A DNA stretch of 64,000 nt, taken from Bathymodiolus brooksi (lineage: Eukaryota; Mollusca; Bivalvia; Mytilida; Modiolidae). Location of the stretch: contig OY804585.1 of NCBI GenBank assembly GCA_963680875.1, positions 28,634,186 to 28,698,185 on the forward strand, given 5' to 3'. Each line of letters opens with the position of its first letter. The first letter of the stretch is position 1. Below, in pieces: positions 1 through 10,900 of the stretch. A model generated the notes under the pieces. That model worked only from the letters and a program-made list of their open reading frames with translations. It made no database searches and had not been told where the DNA came from. Made by a program: the position numbers and the translations under genes.

Positions 1-238
1 TAAATGTGAGATACATGTATTTTCAAATATAAAATGTTATTTGAAATAATAAGTATTGATACACAAAACAATTGTAATTTCATCATTGATGTTAGATATT
101 TATGAAACTTCTGTAAATAATGCATCCATATGTTCCTGAAACAATCACTCTTCAAAAACACGTCCAACGCTTGTAGCATACATTACATTATCAAATGAAA
201 TCATTCAAATGCCAGTATTACGACTCTGTATTGTATAT

Positions 239-3200
239 TCAATGAGTATCCATCGGGTCTGATATTCCGGAAATATAAATTCCATTTTTCACCACTGTTC
301 TTGACATTCCGTGTCGCCATGCGAAGTCAAACTGGTTACTTTCAGAATCTGCCTTTTTTGAGTATTTCACTCGCCGGAGGAAGACTCTGCATCCTCTGTC
401 GGCTGTAACGCTCCTGATTACTCTCATTACGCGTCCTTGTTGTGATTTTGATTGAAACAGAGTTCTCTCCCATTTTATGGTGTTCATGAATGTGGACTTT
501 CTTGTACTCACAGCAAAACTATAAACAACGTGCAATCTACCTTTCGCTTTAGTTTGAACCGCAAGTTCGTATATTCCCTTGTCATTAGAAAGTTTTGGGA
601 ACACAATGTTTTTCTTCCAATAAATATTATTATTCCTTAACCTTCGACATCTCCACCCCTTGACGCAGAGTTTGTCGGGAGAATAAACCAACTGCCATTT
701 TGTGGACGTCTTACACTTACAGCGCGAGTCGTATTTGATTGTTGAAATATTTTCTCTAAATTCCTGAAAAAAATGAAAAAAAAGACATTGAAGCGGAGTT
801 AGACAAAGAGATTACCAAATTCATTTTAGAAATATATCTACAATCTGTCGATATACTTGAATCACATATGAATCAACAAATTCATGATGGCTACCATGTA
901 ATTTACGAAGTGATGACTTCCGTCTGTTTCCTGTATCCCCGATTGAGTAATTTACTCAACAAGATTAGCCCCATGTTCAACATTCATTATAAGAACACAT
1001 GCTTTCGAAAACCGCATCACTTGGTATACAAACATTCCGTAGGCATGTGAAACACAAAGTTGCTACACAAGTAAGGAAAAAGTATTATTTGGAAATCAAA
1101 GTCATCACCTTTATCCTAAATTTTGAAACGATCATGTTCCATAATGCTAATATCAAAGTACAAGTCTAAATACGAGACGTATATATCAGTATCATAGTAT
1201 CTTCATCTTCGAGTTCGTTGGGGGTATATTAGAAGCAAGCAGGCCCAATAATTTTGGTGTGTTGGGCAGCGTCCTGTTGTTTACTAGTTAAAAGAGTGTT
1301 GCATACCTTCAATGGACGTTCTGTTTTCTTTTTCTTTTCTTTCACTTTCAGTTTATGTTTTCTTTCTTTTCTCGTCACCATTGGTTTTACTGTAGCTATT
1401 TTAAGAGGAGGTTTACTTGCGATAAGTGGAAGATGTGTCGAGGTTGCCAAAGTAACAGGCGCCACGCTTGACATACTTTTTGTGGAATCGTCTTTTCGTA
1501 ACGTTCCAAACATTCCTTCGAGATCTTTTGGCAAATTTCCTGTTCCTCCGTGCATTTGTTTTTCGCGTGACCTAACTTCATTTTCGTAGTTCTGAAAAAA
1601 AAGTTGAAAATTAAATAATAATGGTGCAAGATAGGATATAAATAGTATAACTAATTTAATTTTGTTGATCGATTAACAAATGGGGCTTCATTTTTCATTC
1701 CAAATGGTTTCTGAATATGCCTCGTTATTCTTAAATTAGTTCATTATTACTGATATACTTGTACAACGGTATCTCTCAAATAGATTGACTACTTTGATTG
1801 ACAGCAAATCTGATAAAAGAAAGGGTGTCGTATTAAAAGTCACTCAGAATAGGTAATTATGCTGATGTAGTATTTATGATAGTCAGGGCGCGACCTAACG
1901 AGTTGACCCTGATATGTACATGATCAAACCTTAAGCTCAAGCATATATATATATATATATATATATATAAACGTCTAAAATGGTTTGTAAAACAACACCA
2001 AGTACACAAAACAAAGTGATAAAGAATTAAACACTTCGTAGAATGACAAAATTTTCGTCCCACCGAGGGACTTTTTTGAAATTTGAAAAGTCGCCATATT
2101 GTTTCGAGATTTTATTTAATTAGACATTGATAAAGTCCCTCGGTGGGACGAAAATTTTGTCATTCTACGAAGTGTTTAATTCTTTATCACTTTGTTTTGT
2201 GTACTTGGTGTTGTTTTACAAACCATTTTAGACGTTTATACTTGTTTTACTTGTATAGTATCGTTATACCGTAACGATCCAACACCCCGTAAGATTGATC
2301 GTTGACTGGTTTTTCAGACGTATATATATATATATAATGCACTTCTTTTTAATTCTAGCATTGTTGTCATATTAGATACATTTATTTCGAGAACGCTTGG
2401 CTTGTGTTTGTGTTAAAAAGGAATTATTGTATTGCTTAATTTGTTGTTTTATCTTACCAGTAAGAAGTCCTCTCCTCGTTCAGCATAACAAATAGCCATC
2501 ATCATGTCAGTAATGTTAGAAAATTCTGTTAGCTTGAGGTAGTGACCATCAGTTTCTGATGCCAAGGTCTTGTAGAACTCGTCAACACCAGTATTGTCAA
2601 ACACTTGTACACCGTATACCTTGATTTTCTATTTAAAAAAAAAATGAGAATAAGGTTTAAAGTTTACTTTTAAGAGATTTTAACGCGTTTAAGTTTAAGT
2701 TTGCCCTTCAGACATTCTGTTATATAATATATGTATTAAAATAACTTTTTTGTATGAACATTAGCATTTTATTTCCTGGAAAAGCCAGAACACAGTGAAA
2801 TGAAAAGTACGCCAATAGGATATTGCAAATTAAGCAGAGATGAAAAAGGGGGGATAATTTTGCCATGCTGATGAAGTAATTTTTAGAAAACCAAACAGGA
2901 AAACCAGAGCATTATATTTACCATGCAGTTCATCAGTTTTAATTCTTCTCTCCAATTAATATTATCGATGTTCATAGCATAATCTGGTTCATGTGGATTA
3001 GCGTCTCCAATCAGGACAAGGATTTTCTGTGACCACGCTGTCCATGAAAAATTTTGCCGGACCATGCGTAAGACAAGTTCATAACATTCATCTGTGTCCC
3101 CTCCGCCCGTTCCGTCAATATCCTGAACAAATTGACAAAGTTCAGCAACATTTTGGCATAAATCTAATTCTTTTGTCAAATAGAAGACATCTTTATCGCA

Positions 3201-3386
3201 ATAATCTCCGTGTGCAATAACTCCGATTCTAATGCCAGGAATATCAGACTGTAATCGCTGGATCATGTCCTGCAGACGACCTCGGACCTCATCTAAAATT
3301 GAGGACATTGAACCCGTAGTATCAAAGGAGAATATTATCTCTAAAAGTCCTCCTGGAGGCAAAGTGCTAGTACTAGAACAAGCCAT
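239..3386 (-). CDS. von Willebrand factor A (VWA) domain protein, four exons
   Basis: Four exons join with all introns in phase 0: 3386-2922, 2628-2458, 1591-1307 and 763-239, giving about 481 residues. Every junction has a GT donor and AG acceptor. Exon 1 encodes a VWA fold: a hydrophobic strand leads into the metal-site (MIDAS) motif DTTGS (residues 22-26), then GTGGGDTDE near residues 92-100 and the strand LVLIGDANPHEPDY near 123-136. The last motif resembles the GDAPPHGP.Y signature of VWA proteins related to alpha-kinase VWKA and bacterial VWA proteins. Exon 2 finishes the domain. Exon 3 encodes a Lys-rich linker. Exon 4 encodes a C-terminal region that I do not recognise, with a Cys/Arg-rich start. 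There is no signal peptide or membrane segment, so it is probably intracellular. The ATG at 3386 is the first one in frame after a TTG. The ligand and role are unknown. Confidence 0.8.
1966..2240. repeat. Perfect palindrome (109-bp arms, 57-bp loop)
   Basis: Positions 1966-2074 and 2132-2240 are exact reverse complements, separated by 57 bp. The element lies in the second intron of the VWA gene, beside a TA dinucleotide run. It looks like a fold-back MITE. I see no clear target-site duplication because the left flank is a simple TA repeat. Confidence 0.85.
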
Positions 3387-4846
3387 GTTCAAGAAAATAT
3401 TTTTAAAATCCCTCTAATTCGTGTTTGTGTTAAATTACAGGAAAGAGCGCAATACGTCTTTAGTGTTTCGACTATATATGCAACATATATATACACACAC
3501 ATGATTATATTGATAAAAATAATATGACGTATTGTAATGAATCAATACACATGAAATGCGTTCCAACTTGCTTCCAGCGCATTTGATATGAAAAATCGAA
3601 AGGTATTACGAAAAATGCTACCCACCTTAAAATCGCGGGACCTATCGGACTTTTCCACTATCCAAGTAGTTATCGTTCAAATTCTCTCAACTTACTAGAT
3701 ATGCAATTTTGATAATAAAGATAGACTATTTAGGTAAAATTGTAAAACTTATAATGTTTTGTTTTACTTCCGTCTACGACAGTTATCAATAAGCATAATG
3801 ATAACCACAATAGAGTAGACATCTATATTGGATCATTGTTTATGATGTTGGGAGAATATATGTTGAATGTAATATGTTATTGAAGAAATACAGGGAACGT
3901 TTTGGGCTATTTCATATTTGAATAAGGTTATTTTTTAAGAAATATTCGAAGCTATTTCAACAAGGATATACCTTGATTTCTTTTTTTTTCAAAAAATCAT
4001 TAATGTTTTATCAATCGTTATGTATCTGATGAATCATCATATTTTTTCGTTATGTTGAGAGAATTTGAAAATAAAAATGTCGTTGTATTGCATTACAAAC
4101 ATATAGCGTTATAATATAGAAAATATGTTTACTGATCATTCAATCCATTTTAAATGTTTTCTTTGTTGCGGATAAGATAGGTTTTTTTTCTATCAGCAAT
4201 AGCATGCGTAAGTGTTGATTCGTCCATTAAATCACAAGTTCTTCCAACTGATAATTTTAGCAATATACATCATTTTAACTGGAAAAAGACTACTATATTC
4301 AATGACAACTAGTGTTTTAATAAATATTTAGTAAATAATATACATGTACATGTCATGTATATTCACAGTCAACTACTATATTTACGAGTCATTGGGTAAT
4401 TATTAATTTTCAACTGACTAAAGACAGTTGGGAGAATTTGAAAACTGAAAAGGCTACGATCTCCAAATAACTAATATTCGAATATATAGACATACAATGA
4501 AAAAGGGAATAAAACAAGTTGAGGTGTGACTTGCACCAACATTTCCATTTGACCAAATTTACTCCTCAGAAAGCAAACATTGCCGGTGTAAATGGTTTTT
4601 CTCAGACATATAAGAACATCATACAATAAGACAATCGTTACTAAAAAAATTCTGAAATTCTAGGTCCAACTTTAATAAATAAGCTTAAATGTTTACTTTT
4701 AAATTAATTTACCAAAATTAAAGCATTATTTTTTTTCCTGCACAAAATTTTAGGAACTGGTATTCAATTACCGGAGTTGTAATCGTCTACCTCCTCCATA
4801 GAGGATAAAATAAACCCGCCTTAAACGTATTAATTCCACTCCATAT
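3387..4846. other. AT-rich intergenic stretch without recognisable genes
   Basis: This is the upstream side of the VWA gene. It is AT-rich with short homopolymers and a short CA/TA run near 3485-3500. No open frame with family resemblance and no structured repeat was seen. The VWA promoter presumably lies just above 3386. Confidence 0.5.
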
Positions 4847-5369
4847 CACTGTCGTGTACCCGATAAGGAATGGTCATTTCAAGATGGCGGATTGTAAATC
4901 ATCAAAAAGGTAGGTGTGAAGATTTTGACTATTCTCATTCTTTATAGGTTATCTCAGTGTCTATGAGTTACACGTTTAGATAGGACAGTCTTTTTTCTAC
5001 TTCACCATTAAGTCAGTAAAGCTTGATCCTTTTGTTTTTATCGTAAACTGCCTTCGGTAGTTGATCAATGCAGCGACAAAGATATCGAGGCGTAGAATCC
5101 AATTTATTTCACCAATTCCTACCGCCTAGTGACTTTTTATATTAATATGTTGATGCCAAAATTATTCAAACATGTGAATTGTCCAGCAATTTTTTTTTCA
5201 GCCTTTGACAAGCCCTGTATCCCTCTTAAAACGTCTATGAAAAGTTTGTTTATGTCACGGAATGGTCACGACAAAAACATGACAAAAATGTATAGGAATG
5301 GTCTCATGTTTTGAGTGAAGGAATGGACTTTCAAGCCAAGGAATGGTCTTTTTTGTTTAGGAATGGTCT
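4847..5369 (+). repeat. Left arm of a 523-bp inverted duplication
   Basis: The sequence matches the reverse complement of 7172-7694 over 523 bp. I found only two mismatches, one near 4936 and one near 5217. The arm contains a start codon in a YY1-like AAGATGGCGG context at 4881 and a short coding exon with a GTAGGT donor. The motif GGAATGGTC recurs several times toward the inner end. Confidence 0.9.
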
Positions 5370-6675
5370 GATTGAACATATCGGATGTAAAGCGGGAGCA
5401 ATGGCTTTGTCGTTCATCCAGTGTTCACACTCGCATAAAATTTTATTTTTCTTGTCTTACTACATTCACTGTCATGTATTTCAATTGGTTTGTCAATATG
5501 ACGACATACCATTCGCTTCTCTGATATACTGTAAGCGTACGTTCTTTCCGATGTGTAGAATGTCCGGGAACGTAAATACCCTAGTGTATTTCTACCTTGC
5601 AGTATGCACTAGTGTGTTTATTCCGTAAGGAAGAAATACACTAGTGTATTTATATTTCTGTCGTGGAATTCCTACCTTAGTGCGTCTCAAGTGATATTTT
5701 TTTCTTCGTATGGTAATCTAGCAAAACTCCTCAACTACAGGCAGTTATGTATTGATTTTTTTTAATTTTTGGTGCTTAACGCCACTTTCAACAATATTTC
5801 AGCTATATCATGGTGACCAGTTTTAGTGGTGGAGGAAGTCGGAGTACCCGGAGAGAACCATCGACCATGGGCAAGCAACTAGTAAACTTTTATCACTTGC
5901 AGCTGCGAGTCGAGTGCACCCTTTTTTGTAATTTACAAAGCCGGGCGCGTATTGGTGATAGGCTTGTATGAATTGTTATATCCAACGACCTAACTCATTG
6001 AGCCACCCGGACCCCGACAGTTATGTATAATACATCACCATTTCAGTACACACCACTATTTTATTTGGACCGATGTTCTCAACTTTTATTATTATTTTTT
6101 TCTTCTTTTCTTTTACTTTTTGGATCTTCGGTTTTCTTACCACTAAGTCTAGACCACTGTTAGGTTTATGTATTAGTTTTTTCGTACATAGGTGCTTCAG
6201 TTCACATATATTATTTTAATTTTCCTATGTTTAAAATCAGTACATGTATTTACTTCATGAAAACAAAAATATACGAGGTTACTTAAATCTTCAATAGTTA
6301 TATCGTGTATTTCTCATTTTTACAGGTTTACTGTGATGGATACATCTTTCCACGCCTCAGAGAATGATTTTATATGAGAAGACTGGAAAATGTCTGAAAA
6401 GTAGAAGTGGTCTCAGACGACATCGCCTGAGACAACATTTAAAACAAGAGATAAAATTTAAATGTACCACTGATTCTTGCACAGCAGCATTTTGTGAAAA
6501 GGGGGAGCTATTGGCTCATCAGACCAACCATGGTGAACAAAAACGTATCACATGTAATTACAGTAACCACAAACTGTCAGGGAATATCACAGAGCTCACG
6601 AGGCAGAGATTCTTCCACATGTTCGGAGAGGATTATATCTTCAGGACTACTCACATTTTTCTCTGGATCAAATGA
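4884..6675 (+). pseudogene. Broken C2H2 zinc-finger gene copy
   Basis: Exon 1 (4884-4909, encoding MADCKSSK plus two bases) has a GTAGGT donor. A candidate exon 2 begins at 6326 after TTTTTACAG. Joined, the frame stops at TGA 6373-6375. One base out of frame, 6364-6675 encodes clear zinc-finger character. A first finger has a damaged Cys pair, with CEKTGKC-like residues followed by SGLRRHRLRQH. A second is well formed: C-x4-C-x12-H-x3-H (FKC, DSC, AFCEKGELLAH, TNH). A third is degraded. The pattern implies a one-base deletion near 6374 and decay of a once-functional gene. Exon 1 is shared with the minus-strand copy starting at 7657. The pairing of this exon 1 with this exon 2 is inference. 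Confidence 0.55.
5765..6012 (-). mobile_element. SINE, type A (tRNA-derived head)
   Basis: Read on the minus strand it begins with a tRNA-like head (GGTGGCTCAATGAG box-A region, then an acceptor-like ATACAAGCCTATCACC). It continues through the shared core with the CCGGGTACTCCG segment and ends in the tail AAAGTGGCGTTAAGCACC. Further copies lie at 34497, 54592 and 56925. Ends are approximate. Confidence 0.75.
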
Positions 6676-6854
6676 CTATAATTGTAATTGTTTGCAAATT
6701 GATAATAAAGATATAAAGAGTTGATTTCATAAAATTTATTTAAATAACAATGAATATTTCTTTTAGCAAAAATATTTTTATGTAAAAAATGACTCCCTGT
6801 CAATATCACAAAGTATAAACCATTACAATATGTGTACAATTGCTGAAAGAGTTC

Positions 6855-7657
6855 TTAACCAAATTTACCCACATTAGTGTTAAATTCAAAAGATCTAAAT
6901 TTTAATGTTTCATCCCGATAATTCTGGCAGCAGTGGTCCACTATGGCTTGGTGATTGGAAGTATCAAATTGGCAGTAGTAACACTTGTACCTATAGATAA
7001 AAGAAACATTGCATAATGAAATGGAAAAGATTATAACAATTTAATAGCAAATAAGGTATTTCGGGTATTTTAAGGCAAGATTGATCATATGAAATAAGAA
7101 GATTTACATTAAAGACCACAAACGGAAATGAACTTCAATAATATTATTAATAAGCATATCTTATATGATGGAGACCATTCCTAAACAAAAAAGACCATTC
7201 CTTGGCTTGAAAGTCCATTCCTTCACTCAAAACATGAGACCATTCCTATACATTTTTGTCATGTTTTTGTCGTGACCATTCCGTGACATAAACAAACTTT
7301 TCATAGACGTTTTAAGAGGGATACAAGGCTTGTCAAAGGCTGAAAAAAAAATTGCTGGACAATTCACATGTTTGAATAATTTTGGCATCAACATATTAAT
7401 ATAAAAAGTCACTAGGCGGTAGGAATTGGTGAAATAAATTGGATTCTACGCCTCGATATCTTTGTCGCTGCATTGATCAACTACCGAAGGCAGTTTACGA
7501 TAAAAACAAAAGGATCAAGCTTTACTGACTTAATGGTGAAGTAGAAAAAAGACTGTCCTATCTAAACGTGTAACTCATAGACACTGAGATAACCTATAAA
7601 GAACGAGAATAGTCAAAATCTTCACACCTACCTTTTTGATGATTTACAATCCGCCAT
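6855..7657 (-). CDS. Zinc-finger-like two-exon gene, minus-strand copy
   Basis: Exon 1 is 7657-7632 (ATG in AAGATGGCGG context, donor GTAGGT). Exon 2 starts at 6990 after CTATAG and is open to TAA at 6857-6855, giving about 53 residues. Exon 2 encodes YKCYYCQFDTSNHQAIVDHC, a C-x2-C-x12-H finger whose last His is replaced (CCQNYR). A DETLKFRSFEFN segment follows, typical of a multi-copy invertebrate zinc-finger-like family. A GTAAAT donor at 6868 would allow the gene to continue instead, but I found no further exon. Its start lies about 280 bp from that of FAM221A, head to head, so the two may share a bidirectional promoter. It may be a relic. Confidence 0.45.
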
Positions 7658-7694
7658 CTTGAAATGACCATTCCTTATCGGGTACACGACAGTG
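7172..7694 (-). repeat. Right arm of the 523-bp inverted duplication
   Basis: This is the inverted copy of 4847-5369 and ends abruptly on both sides. It contains the first exon of the minus-strand zinc-finger gene. The 1.8-kb spacer between the arms is not itself palindromic. Confidence 0.9.
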
Positions 7695-7937
7695 CATATA
7701 GGGAAATGGTCCCACAACTGGCCCGCCTCAAACTTTATTAAAATAATATCATATAAAGCCAACCACAGTAGATTTGTATAAATGACTTATTAATCCTTTC
7801 CCGAAGTTAGATAAAAATGTAATACCTTTAAATACGTAGTGGGTGTAGCAAAATATACATTGGATATGCTTTAATGGGTTTCAATATAAACACATTGATC
7901 TGTGGTAGTTAATATAAACACCCAGGTAAAAGTAAAA

Positions 7938-10900
7938 ATGGCGGAGCGACAGTATCATCTCAAATTTGACAGTAAAAATGCACAGGCAGTAGACAGTTAT
8001 TTGGAATATAAAAGGCAAGTATTTACTCTCAAACTCCTGTGTAGTTAGTTATTGATACATTTTGTATTTTAATACCGTCCAGATCATGTGATTGTCCTAC
8101 AGCAAACAAAACCAATAACCGGCTTTTCGTCTGCACGCTTATATCGGTCTGGCTAAAATCCATATTAACTTTAATAAATAACTTGTTTATTGGTTTAACA
8201 TTACATCTGATAAAATCTAAATTAAAAGACTATGCAACTTATATTTACTACTTCTCCTCAAAGAACGCAGCACAAAGGAGCATGGATAATGGCTGGATAG
8301 CTAAGATCGAGGAACGCGGGTGTCTACCTGTAGATTGTTTTTCAGTGAGCTAGCAGTATAAAATTCCAACTGAGTGTTGTGAATGAAGAATAACTAGTTC
8401 TCGCCATGATATAACCGAAAAATTCTTACCATTGCTAAAAACCACTCTCACATTACCTTCATTTGTACTCGTACATATATTTTGATTCTACGTCATCCCG
8501 GATGCGAGTTCAAAGATGTAGGCTACAGGTATATTTAATTTAACCTGCCACCTTCAAAGAGTGACTGTACACCACAGAGGAGACATTAATCCTATTTATA
8601 TACCACGAGATACCCTACTGGTCCGATTTTACATAAAATTAAAATAATGCATTTCAATTTTCTCATTTGTTACGATTAAAATAACAACCCGTTTGAAAAC
8701 AAAGTAACGTAAAATATAAAATATTATGCAATTATATATTGGAGCATTGTGTCTTATTCCATATTATTATTTATCGCACACAACACAAGGCAAATGTGTA
8801 TATACATGTGCAGGGGCGGATGCAGGATTTTAAGTTAGGGGGGGCGGACTTAAAAAAATTGCGCCGAGCGGAGGGAGGCTCGAAAAATTTCGGGGTATTT
8901 CGTGTCAAAAATCACGATTTTACGCCAAAAGATCATATTTTTTCCAACTTTAGAGGGGTCGCGCGCCTGGATCAGTCACTGATGTGTACCTTCATGCAGT
9001 TCGAACTGTACAATACATGTTCCCTTTTATAACGCGTTTAAGAGACAAAGAACAAAGTAGGGTATCAGATCCTGATTCAACATGTTTTACCACACATTGA
9101 AAAAAAACGTAGTTGTTATTACAAAAGGTATTGGGAAATGAATCAAAATTACATCTGCATTACTTCATCATGTTGGTTTTTTTAGTAACTTTTTAAATTT
9201 AAAAAAAAACTTTATCTGTAGGATTGTGGGTGATGATGATGGCGGTGAATTAATGACACCTGAAGAGTTCGAGGAATATAAGAAGAAAGTTCTCCCAATG
9301 GTAAATATATCAGCCCTAACATATTTTATAAATGAACTAAGTGTTCGCAATGCATGTTTTTAGAATAGTTATTTAAGATAAACAACTGATCGTAGCTGAA
9401 AGCTCTTAGTGGACTTGCGCATAATCTTTGTTACTGGAATCGCACGCCTAATATAGATACCAATGGCGTTATCAGAAGCCGCAAGTCGAAGTAGGGCAGA
9501 CAATACAATAGCCAAAAAGAATCATACCCCTTACATATAAAAGAAAAGCTTGAACATGCCAAAGACGTTATAAGACGCTATAAATCGAACAAAGATAGAC
9601 AATACAATGACCAAAAGAAAAAGGACAAACAATGATCTACAAGATACTACACAGAAAACTAAATATTGAGTAACACGAATCCCACTAGACACCTGGGGTT
9701 TGCGCAGGTGCTCCAGAAGGGCGACTTTACCTGTCTATCTATATTTTTAGAGTGAAAACAGAACTTTCCATGTTTTGTCTAGATATTGACAATAGTAATA
9801 CATATTCCATTTGGTTGCCTTCTAATTCAACAGAAGGAACATGCATTTATTTTCAAAAATAACAAGTAACAAACAAGATAAATTAAACGATATTTCTTTA
9901 TATTTTCACAGAGGTTAAAGAACAGGCTGTTTACAAGTTACTCTTCTCCTACGGGTATGGACTGTAAAATGGTAGGACCAGAGACGCCATGTTTCTGTAC
10001 TCACAGGTAGTGTTTTATTCTTACATATGAATGTAAATCAATTGATATACCCTTTAATGGTTAGGGTTATGGTGTTTGATGCCACTTTCAACAAAAGTTT
10101 ATCGATGACTTGCAAAACGGTGGCTATTTATTATTTTACTCCACCAGTAAAATGGACTGTACCAAGTCAGGGTCATTACGGTTTTCACAGTTTTCCGGTT
10201 GTTGACTGATTTTGTCTGTTTATATACTTATGAGTTTTGACTTTCCCTTTGGAAGATTGTTCGGAGTTCGGTAATTTTGTTATTACCCTTATTCGGTATC
10301 ACAGAAAAAATGTTGAAGGTTGCGTTACAGCACAATTTACTGTCTATATATAGTTTGTACCACACAACCAACGTTACCGGACGCAACTTTCGAAAACGAA
10401 AAGGAATGTAGACATGTTATCATATTCCTATACTTTGGAAGTCAATCGGAGAGGTATATTGTTTGTTTGTATTAAACTTCGTGTATAATCTGTGTTGAAT
10501 TTAAATTTATCCGTTTTGTTTTCCTCAGGTACAAACAACATAAAACTGACTTTGAAGTTCTTCCAACAACACGGCCAATACAACTGCCATGTAGACAGAA
10601 AGGGTGTAAATGTATAAGTTTTCATTTTGCACCTTTAAATGGAAGTCAACCAATAAGGTGCACGTGCAAGCACCCATCAGATGAACATTCAGAAGAAGAA
10701 CCATATCGGTGCAAAAAACGTAAGCCATGTTTTGCTAAAAAAAATATATAAAAAAAATAGAAAAACCAACACCCATCGTCGGAAACCATGAGTTTTGAGT
10801 CCACGACTGGTTACTGACGATGCTGTACACATTTCACAGACTTAAGAGGGTTGTTTTTCTCGATTGGTTGCTTGCAGCAATACTTTGTTCGTTCAAAGGG

